In this document: positions 12,732 to 23,850 of the stretch, one piece after another
Position numbering within the stretch: the stretch's first letter is position 1
Layout of the letters: each line of letters begins with the position of its first letter
Assembly (NCBI RefSeq): GCF_018687715.1
Contig: NC_056756.1
Coordinates: 38,846,480-38,910,479, forward strand
Reading direction: 5' to 3'
Origin: Carya illinoinensis
Taxonomy: Eukaryota; Streptophyta; Magnoliopsida; Fagales; Juglandaceae
Length of the DNA stretch: 64,000 nucleotides
Notes under the pieces: generated by a model
What the model was told of the DNA's origin: nothing
The model's input: the letters and a program-made list of their open reading frames with translations, nothing else
Database searches by the model: none
Position numbers and translations under genes: made by a program

Positions 12732-12883
12732 GAGAGCATAAATGATCTACTCCAAGAAATATAGTTTGAACCAGTTAATGGTGGTGAAACAATGACAGTA
12801 TTAGCATTGTCACTGTGATGTAGGAAGAATGGACTATTTGGGTCCTCGAGGGAAGGAGGAGAAGAAGAAGAGGGGGATGACAT
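12732..12883 (-). pseudogene. Copia-1 gag, N-terminal part
   Basis: On the minus strand an ATG at 12883 opens a frame starting MSSPSSSSPPSLEDPNSPFF and reaching a TGSNYISWSRSFMLS motif. This is the N-terminal signature of plant Copia gag (D-P-x-x-P-F-F-L-H-x-S-D, then L-T-G-x-N-Y-x-x-W-S-R). It breaks off at 12731, where the nested Gypsy LTR starts. The rest of gag resumes near 9632 after a loss of about 60 codons. Confidence 0.85.
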
Positions 12884-12944
12884 GACTTATGAGTTTATAT
12901 TCTGTTTGCAAGCTTTAAGGAAACAAAGCAGGATTGAAGTCCTT

Positions 12945-12955
12945 CTCTAATACCA
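12945..12955 (-). other. Copia-1 primer binding site
   Basis: On the minus strand TGGTATTAGAG follows the 5' LTR directly. It matches the plant initiator Met-tRNA 3' end (TGGTATCAGAG) with one C-to-T change, the usual Copia primer site. Confidence 0.88.
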
Positions 12956-13471
12956 TGTTAAAACAGAAAATAGAAAACCGAAAATGTGAGATGAACAAGT
13001 GATGTGGAGAAACTCTTTTCTCATTTCATTTATGTTACATGGGAATTGATATATATATATATATACACGCTGCTACAAGAACTGAAAGGCAAAAAGAAAA
13101 CTTCTAAAATACATCTTTTTACTCTGCTACTAAATTACAGATTGTAAATCTCAGCTTTTTGGACAACATGGTGTATGCAGTGCTTTGTGCATTGAGACCC
13201 TGACTTCTTTTTCTGTGCAGTCATGTAATCCTTTAGTTGATGTTTTGTGTTTCTGAGCCAACACTTTCTCCTTTATGCTGCTTTCTTCTTTTTGTGTTTT
13301 GCAACACACTTTATTTACTTTTTCAGTTATATGCTTTCCTTGAGTGTTATAGGTTGTTGTAGGTCTGCTTTGGCTGCTGCATGTACTACTTTGTGAGTTG
13401 TAGCCTTGATGTTTAGTGTCATCATGTCCTTCTTGCTTGATCTTGATTTCTTTGCCTTTTATTTCGTGATA
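12956..13471 (-). repeat. Copia-1 5' LTR
   Basis: The 516-bp partner of 5037-5540. Its outer edge at 13471 abuts the second copy of the TSD AATCT, and its inner edge at 12956 abuts the primer binding site. On the minus strand this copy carries the promoter of the element. Confidence 0.93.
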
Positions 13472-13476
13472 AATCT

Positions 13477-14585
13477 CAAAAGGATGCTGCAGAGGATGAA
13501 TTTTAGAGGTGCAATATTGGATTTTTGGTTGTAAATTTCAGTTATTAATTTATGATCTTTGTTGTAAATTTTTGGAAGTGTAATATTGCATTGTAAATTA
13601 TAGATTTTGTAGAGAGAGGGGTGGGGGAAGTAGGCCGACGGGTTGTGAGAAGGAGAGAAATAGAGAGACCGGGCTGGGACATTTTCAAGGAATAAAAAAT
13701 GGTTCCCTAGATTTAGCCTATTGTTTAATTTGCTACAACTCATATGTGTCAACTCCTTATTTGCTAGTGTAAAACAAGATCTTTCACCCGTCCGATTGGT
13801 AGCACTTCTCAAAGTTCAAATACAGTAGTATAGTATAAATAGTGTCTAACTTATATCAAATATTATATTAATTTTATTATATAAGATTAAAAGACTTGAA
13901 TAATAATATTAAAATTTCATGTTATATTAATTAGCAATTTAGCATATAATATATATATATATATATATATTATAATATAAAAAATCATATATAATATAAA
14001 AAAATTAAAAAATATAGAACCGGTCCAGATCGATTTAAACCAATTTTCAAAATATAAAAATCTTATTGCACATGTTTAGGACTGGTTTTGGGTCTTAAAG
14101 AACTGGTAACACACTGGACCAGTTACAAACCAGATCGAACCCACTAATTTGGTTTTGACTGGTCCGGATTATTCTGTTGTCCAGTATATATTTTTTTTTA
14201 TATCCCTAATTATTTGAAGAGATACATTCATAGTATGAAGATCTTTATATTATTTAAGGACAAGATTCATGGTACCGTCCACGACAATATTAAATACCAT
14301 ATGGATCGAGTGTTGATGATATTGTGCATGTTAGGCTTTCTTAAAGCTTCAAATCTACAAAATTCTAACAAAAATAGTCACTCTGACAGCGCTGTTATAC
14401 GATGAAAGCTAATTGGCCTGTTAGTATCCTATAATGATTAATGACACTCGATCGTGATTACAGCTTAATTTCGAGATTCGAACTTTACGACTTAAAATTA
14501 GGATTTCAATCATATATGATATATCCAACCTTTTTGGATGTGTTCCTGTGAGAAAATCATTAGAGTTTTCATTTTTATATCGTGT
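13477..14585. other. Intergenic stretch between Copia-1 and LINE-B
   Basis: No gene is supported. The open frames here are short and Asn/Ile/Lys-rich. An (AT)n run lies near 13945-13970, and a hAT-like repeat fragment occupies its right part. Confidence 0.5.
13830..14208. mobile_element. hAT-like non-autonomous element fragment
   Basis: It contains AACCGGTCCAGATCGATTTA followed by a stretch matching, in reverse complement, the left part of the hAT-like element at 31516 (both share TTTTCAAAATATAAAAA next to a GGTTTAAA-type phrase). The right edge ends in CCCTA, matching a TAGGG-type terminal repeat. A left terminus and TSD were not found, so the boundaries are approximate. Confidence 0.45.
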
Positions 14586-14599
14586 CATAAGGAAAAAGG

Positions 14600-14822
14600 G
14601 GGTCCCCTCCTTAGTCTCCTGCGTGAGCTGAGGAGCTTTTCTTGCTACAGGCAAGGATAATCCCCTGGTTTCTAGAAACCGAGGGGTTTAGTTAGTTGTT
14701 TCTTTACCAATCCTTTTCAGTGTGAAAATCCCCCATTCATCTTCGCTCTGTCCAAATCAAGTAAGGAGCAACTGGAAAAAGTCTAATAGAAGCTTCCCCT
14801 AGAAAAACAGACCTGGTCAGAG
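14600..14822 (+). promoter_or_regulatory. LINE-B 5' UTR with presumed internal promoter
   Basis: This non-coding leader lies between the TSD and the first ATG of ORF1. It starts GGGTCCCCTCC. Full-length L1 elements carry their promoter in this region; that is family knowledge, and no specific box was identified here. Confidence 0.55.
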
Positions 14823-16299
14823 ATGGAAGAAGCCTTAATAGAAATTTGGGGAAAACTCAAGCTGATCGTATGCGAGCAAACAGATGTCTATTTCGACTTA
14901 ACCATGGAAGAGGCAACGCTCAGACGAGGCAACATGAGCTTACTTGGGCTTGTCATAACGGAGAAAGTGATTAATAGTGAAGCTTTTAAAATTTCAATGG
15001 GAAGGATCTGGAAGTTACGAGGAGGACTACAAATCAAGGGAGTAGGCAAAAAGCTCTTCTTATTTGAGTTCGAGGAAGCCTTTGATATGCAAAGAGTAAA
15101 GATTGGTAGGTCGTGGACGTTCGACGGTCAACTTCTTTGCCTTAAAGACTTTAATGTCTAATTCCTCCGAAGGAGATGGTTTTCGATAAAGAACCATTAT
15201 GGGTGCAAGTGCACAATATCCCATTGGGAGGTATGACCAGGAAAGTGGGAGAGCAAACAGGTAAACAGGTGGGAGAGGTCCTAGATGTGGATGTAGATGA
15301 GCAAGATGTTGGTTGGGGGCTTTATACATAACAAAGCCATTAATGCGGGGAGTCATGGGATCATTCAACGGCACTAGAGTATGGCTACCTTTCCAGTACG
15401 AGAGACTTCCATCTTTTTACTTCAACTGTGGTATTATCAAACACAGTTCAAATGGATGCCAAAGTCAAGATCAAGCGAGATCAATGCATGGGAAGAAAGA
15501 GGTACAGTACGGGGTGTGGCTACATGCTGTTAATCAGAAGGAACCCCTTAAGGAGTCTAAGGTAGGCAAAGGAGGGGCCAAAGAAAACCCAGAAAATTAT
15601 TCAGGTCACGAGGAAGGAGATGGTGACGTGGACAAGGCCTCTAGTCACCCAGCAAGAAAGTCAAATAACTCTGACAAGTTGGTAGGAGAAGAGTGCCTAA
15701 CCATCCCTCGGACAAGACTGCCAAAGGAGACTATACTACACAGAGGAGCAGGTTTCTCAGGTCCACAGCCAGGTATGGTCTCTGACCTGTGTACAGCTAA
15801 ATATCCAGTTGTTTCAGTTACACCTAGTAAACAAAAAGGCTCTGAACTAGAATGTCAAAGTCAATGCCCTGTTACAAAGAATATTGGAAGCAAACTAGAT
15901 GATTATTTGTCGTCAAACCGTGAGGGCACGAAAGGGACATTAAGCCTAAATAAGCTAGGGAGGATCGTTACAGCACCTACCCAAGAAACACAAAAACAGG
16001 ATAGCCTCCCAACAAAAGTTCTTTAGGAAATTGACCCTAATTTACCTACCCCTATTCAGCCTAAAACATGGAAGAGGAGGGCGCGTAGGGAGGGGACTAT
16101 GGACATTGAAAACAACAAAGCTCTGGAGAAGGAAGAGGTTCAACATAGTGCAAGTGAAAACCAACAAGTAAATACTTCAAAGAGGAAGGCTGCATACAAA
16201 GGTTCAAGTAGAAAGAGAGGGAAGCAGTTAATGGAGTTGGTAGATGAGGATTCAACCGTTATGGCAGAGGCTGGTGACCAGCCCTGCCACCCCAAATGA
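14823..16299 (+). pseudogene. LINE-B ORF1, RNA-binding protein (broken)
   Basis: The ATG at 14823 opens a DUF4283-like N-terminal domain (GLVITEKVINSEAFKISMGR, then WKLRGGLQIKGVGKKLFLFE, then SWTFDGQLLCLKDF) that hits a stop at 15159. The next block, EPLWVQVHNIPLGGMTRKVG near 15195-15240, is in another frame. From 15313 the reading continues with KPLMRGVMGSFNGTRVWLPF and a degenerate zinc knuckle FYFNCGIIKHSSNGC near 15415-15455. A basic, Ser/Lys-rich tail follows, cut by one stop at 16024. In L1 elements this protein binds the element RNA. Its last codon overlaps the ORF2 ATG as ATGA at 16296-16299. Confidence 0.82.
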
Positions 16300-19200
16300 G
16301 TCTAATAAGTTGGAACTGCTGAGGGCTTGGGAACCCTCGGACAATTAGAGTACTTAACATGTTAGTTAAGGATAAGCGCCCGGATTTAGTTTTCTTAATG
16401 GAGACTAAATGTAAAAATAAGAAAATGGAAGTAATTAGAGTGAAACTAAAGCTTGAAGGGTGTTTCACAGTGGAAAGCCATGGAAGTAATGGGGGTCTGG
16501 CCCTACTATGGGGTCAAGAAAATGAGGTACAAATCCAGAATTTCACAAGGTGGCACATAAGTGCAATAGTGAAGGAGAAAAACTGCCAACAGCAATGGAG
16601 TTTTATTGGTTTTTATGGCAATCCTGACACCTCAAAAAGAGACAGTAGCTGGGGTCTATTAAAGGCTATCAAGGACCAAACCACCTTCCCTTGGATATGT
16701 ATAGGAGATCTTAATGAGATAAAAAGACAAGAGGAGAAGTGGGGAGCTGCACCAAGGCCTTATAGGCAGATGGAGAACTTTAGAGATGCTCTTAGTACTT
16801 GTTCACTGCATGATCTAGTCACTAGTGGTCTATTTTTCACATGGTCTAATAACAGAACTAGTCCCAACTTCACAAAAGAAAAACTCGACAGAGCTATGGC
16901 CACACCAGAATGGATGTCCCTCTTTCCTAACAGCATCTGTCAAATTCTTCCAGCAGTAAACTCAGATCACTCTCCCCTCCATCTAAGACTGAATTGTCCA
17001 ACACGGAACAGCTGCAACAGAAAATTTGTATTTAGATATGAAGCAGCATGGTCTCTGAGGAATGAATGCCAAACTTTGATTAAAGAAGCATGGCAAATAC
17101 CTACAAAAGGGCATCACCTGGACAAAGATTTCAAAAATAAGCTTACAAACTGTCAAAGAGTGTTGCAGCAATGGAAAACAAAAAACAGAAAACCTGCATC
17201 TCATAGCATCCAGAAACAGCTACAGCAGCTAACAGAAGTGCAAAATTCAGGTTCAGGTGACCACATCAGTTGCATGCAACAACAGCAGGAAGAGATAAAT
17301 CTGATCTTAGCAGAAGAGGAACTAAGGTGGAAACAAAGGGCTAAACAACATTGGTTAAAACAAGGGGATAGAAACACAACCTTCTACCATAAATATGCCT
17401 CCCAAAGAAGGAAAACCAATAGCATCAGGCTCCTACAGGACCAGTTTGGAACTGAAATTGTTGACCAAGGGAAGATAGGAGTAATGTTTATTGATTTCTT
17501 TTCAAGGTTGTTCACCTCTTCACAGCCTACTACAGCAGTGGCATGCATCTCAGGATTGACCTCAAAAGTATCTGAAGACATGAACAGAAATCTCCTACTG
17601 GAATTCACCCCTCAAGAAGTAAAAGATGCAGTTTTCCAAATGAACCCGTTAAGTTCACCAGGGCCAGATGGTTTCCCTGCTCATTTTTATCAATCCAACT
17701 GGGAACATATTCAGAAGGAAGTGATAGACTTTACCCTACAATTTCTGAACGAAGGAGGCCCTCTAAAGGAAGTAAATGACACCTTCATCACCTTAATCCC
17801 TAAGATAAAAGAGGCAAAGGCAGTGAGTGATTATAGACCCATAAGTTTGTGCAATGTCATCTATAAGGTCATAGCAAAGGTGCTTGCAAATAGGCTTAAA
17901 GCTGTCCTACCGAAGGTGATCTCTCAAAACCAAAGTGCATTTGTACCTGGAAGGTTAATTACAGACAACATTCTAATAGCCTATGAAACTATCCATGGGA
18001 TGAACACTCGGGTTAGAGGCAAGAGGGCTTTATGGCACTCAAGTTGGACATGAACAAGGCGTATGACCGAGTAGAGTGGTGCTTTTTAGAAAGAGTAATG
18101 CTGAGAATGGGTTTTGAAGCCAAATGGGTCACTCTAATCATGAAATGTATTTGTTCTGTCTCTTATTCCATCCTGCTCAATGGAAAAGCTCAGGAATCCT
18201 TCATTCCCTCTAGAGGATTAAGGCAGGGGGACCCCCTCTCCCCCTACTTATTTATTATCTGTGCTGAAGCTTTAACTTCAATGCTAAGCGAGGCAACAAA
18301 AACTGGCAGTATTACAAGTGTGCAAGTGGGGAAACAACCAGTTTTTATCAACCACTTGTTCTTTGCAGACAATAGCTTGCTTTTTTGCAAGGCTAACTCC
18401 CTAGAGTGGAGTAAGATCCTCTACATTTTAGAAACCTATGAAAGGGGATCAGGCCAGATGTTAAACAAGGAGAAGACTTCTATTTTCTTCAGCAAAAACA
18501 CTCCTCTAGAAAATCAGCAAATGATCATTCAGTTGGCAGGGGCAAAATCTCAGGGATCCTTTGAGAAGTACTTGGGCCTCCCATCTATGGTGGGTAGGAA
18601 AAAGGTGGCAGCCTTCCACTCTATCATTGACAGAACCTGGGCCAAGGTTACAAATTTGAGGACAAAGTTTCTGTCTACAGCAAGTAAAGAAATATTGCTT
18701 AAAGTTGTTCTTCAAGCAATCCCAACCTACTCCATGGGCATTTTCCTTCTTCCTCAGTCAATTATTCAAAAACTTAATGTTCTTCTGAAAAAATTCTGGT
18801 GGGGGTACAATGAAGACCACACAAAGATTTAATGGGTGAAATGGAGTCTTATGGGGAAAGTAAAGGAACATGGTGGGCTGGGGTTTAGGGATCTTAATAG
18901 CTTCAACATTGCTATGCTAGCAAAGCAAAGCTGGTGCATCTTAAAGTACCCAGATTCCCTTCTAGCCCAAGTTTTTAAGAGCAAGTACTTCCCTCACTCA
19001 GACTTACTAGAGGCAAAATTGGGCAACCGACCTTCATTTGCTTGGAGGAGTATAATGAAAGGCAACCAACTACTAAAAGAAGGGCTAATTTGGAGAATAG
19101 GGAATGGTAGAAGAACCAAAATATGGGAGGACCATTGGATCCCCTCATCAATACCTTACAAAACCATCAATAGAAGAGAAGAGAGTAATCTGAATTAGGT

Positions 19201-20338
19201 CTCTGAGCTAATTGACTCTGATCTGAAGCAATGGAGGGAAAACTCCCTTAGATCCCTTTTTAGTCCAGAGGAGATTGAGAAGATTAAAGCAATTCCCATC
19301 AGCCTAGGAAACAAGGAAGATCAGCAGGTGTGGGCAAGCTCATCGAATGGTCTAGTCAATGTTAGAAGTGCTTACCTCCTGCATAAGGAGATGATCAGTC
19401 AAAAGGAAGGTGAATTCTCAAAGAGCATGGAATACACTGTCGAATGGAAAGCCATATGGCGACTAAAAGCTACAAACTCAGTCAAAATGTTCATCTGGAA
19501 AGCATGCCAAGATGCCCTTCCCACGCTGGAAAATCTGTACAAAAGGAAAGTAGTTGAGAGTATGGAGTGCCCAATATGCAAGCAGACACCTGAAACAGGA
19601 ATCCATGTGCTATGGAATTGTGAAGCAGCCAAGGATGTGTGGGGATAAGGCTGTATTAAAGTTCAGAAAATGGCAGGAAATGGAACCTTCTTCAGTGAGG
19701 TCTGGAAACAAATGATAAAGAGCTTAAGCAAAGAAGAACTAGCAGAAGCAGCAATCACAGTCAGATTAATCTGGTTCAGAAGAAACAACTGGATTCATGA
19801 AAACTCCTTCACCCCTCCAGGACTAATTGTTCAAGCGGCCAAAATGGAAATGAAGAACTTCAAGGAAGCTGCGGGTAAGGCTCAGACCAACTCTGTCTGC
19901 AACTCAAATCCAACACTCAGTTTATGAAAGAAACCACCAGAGAGGTCCTATAAACTTAACTGGGGTATAGCCACGGGAAAAGATGCAACAAAAGTGGGAA
20001 TTGGAGCTATTATAAGAGATTCATGTGGTCAGGTAATTGGAACTCTGCGAGCTACAAGAACCTTAAAATCTGACCATTTCACTGTAGAATCATATGCTTT
20101 ACTGATAGCTACAACATTCCGCAAAGAAGTAGGTAACTCAACAGTGACAGTGGAGGGGGAATCTCAGAGAGTGTTAAACATCTTAAGAGGTGCAACCACA
20201 GATTGGAGTCAAGGGGTACTTCTTGTTGAAGAAGCAAGGGGCATCCTCAATTCGTGTCTGTCGTGGTCTGTCAACTTAGTCAACAAGGAGACCAACATAG
20301 CAGCTAGTTCATTAGCTAAAAATGCTCGTGTTGTATGA
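16296..20338 (+). pseudogene. LINE-B ORF2: endonuclease, RT, zf-RVT, RNase H
   Basis: The start MSLISWNC at 16296 is canonical for plant LINE ORF2; the next codon is a TGA at 16320 where the family has Arg, a CGA-to-TGA change. Endonuclease motifs follow (METK, GFYGNPDT, WICIGDLNEI, SDHSPL by about 16970). RT spans about 17800-18700: DYRPISLCNVIYK, QSAFVPGRLITDN, LDMNKAYDRVEW, GLRQGDPLSPYLF and FADN. A 1-base deletion near 18028 shifts the frame just before LDMNKAYD. In-frame stops follow at 18830, 19196, 19646 and 19925. The zf-RVT zinc segment CPICKQTPETGIHVLWNC is at about 19570-19620 and RNase H at about 19960-20330. Reading otherwise keeps one frame, so the element died fairly recently. 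Confidence 0.92.
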
Positions 20339-21589
20339 AGATCTATGTGAGTTGGAAGAAATTCCTAACTGTATTTTATCCACTGTTCTCAGTGAGATGA
20401 TGTAACTCTGTTTGAAGATTAATAAACTAACAATGTTTATTTAAAAAAAAGAAACATAAGGAAAAAGGTTTTCGGACTTCCACAAAAAACGTGTCTTGGA
20501 GTTTTTGCAAATCATACAAAACACGAAAAATGGTGAGACAAGTTCAACCAATAGAATTCTAGTAATTGCAGAAATCAACTTTGAAGATTGTTAGATTCAT
20601 AAATGTTTTGTAATCGAATTATTTGTAAGTAATATTCAAATAATGTATTGGTTAAATAGTTCTTAAAAATGTTTCGATCCATCATCTAGTTTATTATCTG
20701 ATCTTGATTATTACGAATATGTTGATATTATATGTGGTTGCTAACTTCTTTTTAAGAGGTCGAGACCCAAATTAAATTTATTAAATCTCTCAGTTATGAT
20801 GAAAGAATACCATGGAAATAACCTTTAACCTTAAAAATATACAGTGGAGGACCCATGTTGTACTAAGGCCCCCAAAAAAAAAAAAAAAATCAACTTATAA
20901 AATACATCCTAAATTTTATACATAATAAATATAGAAAATGCACCCCCCCCCCAAAAAAAAACCCCCAAAAAAATTATAATCTCCATATGTTAGCTCTTTA
21001 AAATTTCAATATACCTAGAAATGTCTCTATCCATTTTTTTTTAAAGTCAAAAAATTTTATTTAATTTCTATATATTATCTATTTCATGGATGTGACTTCT
21101 CCAAAATTAAAATTAAAAATAAATTTAGGATAAATAATAAACTTATTAATGTGGATTTCAAAGTTTTTTATTATACAATATTAAGTTTCTTATTATGAGA
21201 TCAAAAAAAAAAAATAGTTAAAGTCGATGATCTATATAAAAAATAGTTTATAGTTATGTTTTTATGATTTTTTAATTTTTCTAATTTACATAAGAGAAAT
21301 AATATTTGCAATCCTAGGATCACATGCAAGCTCCGCTCACTATCTTTGAAAAAAATAGGTAAATTTATGACCCACATGAAAAAATTTATTTTTTAATGGC
21401 GGATCCTACTTTTTTTTTCAAAAGGAATGTATAAAGTTTGCATACCCTAAAACTATATTTAGTATTACTCTTTACATAAATGTGTAATATAGTAGAAAAA
21501 ATGGCTCCTCTCGACACAATTGCTGTTTCTGCCACTAAAAATATGCATATATGAAAATTCAAAGCCTATTATTTACAATGTATCACCGG

Positions 21590-21870
21590 CAATCTTATCC
21601 TCTACAATCTTAATAAACCTGTTATCTCATTTGGGCCCAGTTCAAAATTTGTCGAATGTCCCTTGGCACCTTCTTTGACAAGGAAATTAGCAACTTAATT
21701 TATTTCTCTATAAATATGTCGAACTACCATGTTCAAATCCTTCGGAGAATAAACAATTTTCTCACAATTTTCTTGCACAGCCCAATGAACATCACCTTGT
21801 CCATTCCACCAGTTAAGGCCAACAACTGAGAATCAGTTTCAATCACGACACTAGGCTGCTGCTGCATAGT
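21590..21870 (-). pseudogene. RNase H-like (RVT_3) fragment
   Basis: Read on the minus strand with one frame change, the segment gives VVIETDSQLLAL, then NWWNGQGDVHWAVQENCEKI, then VVRHIYREIN and VANFLVKEGA, with a stop where Lys is expected. The pattern (E-T-D-S, then H-x-Y-R-E-x-N-x-V-A-x-x-L) is the C-terminal half of the RNase H domain found in plant LINEs and orphan RVT_3 genes. It is isolated from any RT and is probably a LINE remnant. Confidence 0.6.
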
Positions 21871-22174
21871 ATAAATTCACAGACCATCAATCAGTGTCTA
21901 ATTTGTCTAAGCCATTGTGTGGTTTCTATTGAAGACCTATTATATACAAAACTCTTGATACAAAAATCTAGTCCAGTTTATAGAATTCATTCCACAATGA
22001 TTCTTTAATATAGCGGAGGGGATGTCACACACTTGTTTGACCCTCTAGGTGTAACATTAATTATGTGGGGTTAAAACGTAATTGTCTTTAGTTGGTGTTG
22101 AGCAGATCCACTCCATTTTGAGTTTAATTGCAAAGTGTGGTCTTTCACCTTATTATTATTCTATAATATTGGAA

Positions 22175-22366
22175 AGGTTTGAATAATGAGCTGAAATTAA
22201 ATGAGTTGAAATGAAAGTTGAATAAAATATTATTTGAATATTATTATTGTTTTGTGTTTTAAAAAGGTTGAATTATTTACTATATATTGTATGGAAATTT
22301 GAAAAAATTATAATTTTTAGATGACATGAAATAAGATAAGATGAAATGTTTTTTATATCCAAACCT
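22175..22366. mobile_element. Small AT-rich MITE (Fagales-type), copy 1
   Basis: The ends AGGTTTGAATA and, in reverse complement, AGGTTTGGATA form short imperfect terminal inverted repeats around a 192-bp AT-rich body containing AAAGTTGAATAAAATATT. The copy at 62200-62407 has the same body in the opposite orientation. No TSD was recognised. Confidence 0.65.
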
Positions 22367-22555
22367 ATTTGTCTTCGGCCATACCCACATGGTTATGTCT
22401 ATTGTAAAGTAGCTAGGCACCATGGTAGTATTAATGAAGTCTTTGAATGAACGCGTGGTATGGAGGCTTTGTATATTCTAGAAGTGGGTCATGAAGGTAC
22501 TTGTTTCAAATTTTAACTTCTAGATTTGAGGAAATCTAAATAATGAAGATGAGAT

Positions 22556-22787
22556 TATTAGAATAGATGATTTTGATTTACCATAAACAATATATAAGCT
22601 GAGCATTACCTCAAGCACATGATGTGCACTCTATGTAAATACGGTAGACAATAGGCTTGTTATTCTCTATGGTTGCTCATAACAAACGTTATTTATATAT
22701 ATTGGGTACAAATATCACATAATATACATTGAGGTGAATTCCTATTCTATTGAGTGTACTTTGTTTTTATTGTTTCTCATTCTAACA
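22556..22787 (+). repeat. Copia-2 5' LTR
   Basis: 232 bp from TATTAGAATAGATG to CATTCTAACA, matching the 3' copy at 27506. The first bases are TA rather than TG in both copies. Confidence 0.9.
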
Positions 22788-22800
22788 TGGTATCCAGAGC
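22788..22800 (+). other. Copia-2 primer binding site
   Basis: TGGTATCCAGAGC directly follows the LTR end. It matches the initiator Met-tRNA site TGGTATCAGAGC with one inserted C. Confidence 0.85.
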
Positions 22801-22823
22801 TTCAGACTAATCGTCCTCGATCC

Positions 22824-23850
22824 ATGGCTGAAGAACGTTCAACGACTCCCCCACCTCCACCACCTCCACCTCCACCTCCACCTCCACTACTCTCTTCTCC
22901 TCCTCCTTTGTCTCCCTCCCATCCTCATATGCCTTCCTCTTTTTCTTATATTGTGACTACAAGATTATCCACTAAAAATTACATCCTCTGGAAGGTCAAG
23001 ATCTCTACGTATCTCCGAGGTCAGGACCTCTTTACCTTTGTTGATGGATCTTCTCCTTCACCGCTTGAGTTTCTTCCTCATTCATCGACTGCACCTCCCA
23101 AACTCAACCCTGCTTTTCTCACCTCATGCAAGACAGACCAACTTGTACTTAACATCCTTTTTTCTTCTCTATCCAAATCTATACTCAACCATGTTCTCTC
23201 TTCCACTACATCTCACCAACTTTGGACCTCTCTTTCATCTATGTTTTCTTTCCAATCTCAAATCAAAGAGTTTCAAGTGCGTTTTCAGCTTACAAATCTC
23301 TCCAAGGGAAACCAAACCATTTCAGATTATTTTGGCAAGGTGCGCCAACTAGCCAATTCACTTACTGTAACTGGGACCCCTCTGCCTGACAGGGAACTCA
23401 TCACGTACATTCTCAATGGTCTTGGCCCTTCTTATGAGTCTTTTCTAACCTCCATGTAACCTCCATTACTAACCGGTTTGACCCCATTTCATTTCATGAG
23501 CTTTATCAATTACTTTTGATACATGAAACTCGTATTGCATACAACAATCGCTCCTCTGTGTTTTCTGTTGAACCATCAGCACATTTTTCATCTGCTTCTC
23601 GTGACCAAAGTGGACAAGGTTCCTTTCAAAGGGGACGACAGGGGCGTAGTCGGGGTCATACCTTTTCCAACAATCGTGGTGGTCGCATCTCTTATCCTTA
23701 AAATTCTTCCCCACAGTCCCCATCTCAGCAGTATAATTCTCAGCGCCCAATCTGTCAAGTGTGTCAAAAGACTGGCCATGTTGCTCTTCAGTGTAGGCAA
23801 CGTTTCAATCATTCCTATCAGTATGAAGCTCCCAAAGTCTTCTCGGCAAA
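22824..23850 (+). pseudogene. Copia-2 gag
   Basis: The ATG at 22824 (MAEERSTTPPP) opens a gag with an N-terminal proline run encoded by a (CCACCT)n stretch. The UBN2-like body follows: STKNYILWKVKISTYLRGQD, QLWTSLSSMFSFQSQIKEFQ, RELITYILNGLGPSYESF. The frame is broken near 23455 and resumes in other phases. A zinc knuckle CQVCQKTGHVALQC follows at 23755-23796. Gag forms the particle that packages RNA. The upstream in-frame ATG at 22734 lies inside the LTR, so the start after the primer site is preferred. Confidence 0.85.

Larger units (their letters stand above)
5037..13471 (-). mobile_element. Copia-1, full-length LTR retrotransposon with nested Gypsy fragment
   Basis: A complete Ty1/Copia element in minus orientation, bounded by a perfect 5-bp TSD AATCT (5032-5036 and 13472-13476). 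Its LTRs are 5037-5540 (3') and 12956-13471 (5'). Directly inside the 5' LTR is a Met-tRNA-type primer binding site, and directly inside the 3' LTR is a purine tract. Between them lie gag, protease, integrase, RT and RNase H in Copia order. About 3.1 kb of an Athila-like Gypsy element interrupts gag, so the original was about 5.3 kb. The LTRs start TA rather than TG in both copies. All coding segments carry stops or frame changes. Confidence 0.95.
14600..20454 (+). mobile_element. LINE-B, full-length L1-type LINE
   Basis: A complete non-LTR retrotransposon of about 5.85 kb. The perfect 14-bp TSD CATAAGGAAAAAGG lies at 14586-14599 and 20455-20468, directly outside the 5' end and the A-rich tail. 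It has a 223-bp 5' UTR, ORF1 with nucleic-acid-binding motifs, ORF2 with endonuclease-RT-zf-RVT-RNase H, a 3' UTR of about 105 bp and an A-run at 20443-20450. Damage is modest: ORF2 has five internal stops and one frameshift. The exact 5' end next to the TSD makes a 5' truncation unlikely. Confidence 0.93.
20469..22555. other. AT-rich intergenic stretch between LINE-B and Copia-2
   Basis: No intact gene is visible. Low-complexity runs occur at 20871-20890 and 20941-20975 (C-run followed by A-runs). A decayed RNase H-like fragment (21590-21870) and a small MITE (22175-22366) are listed separately. Confidence 0.5.

Noticed and set aside
16983..17608. Minus-strand open frames across LINE-B
   Set aside because: They are shadows of the ORF2 coding strand and match nothing.
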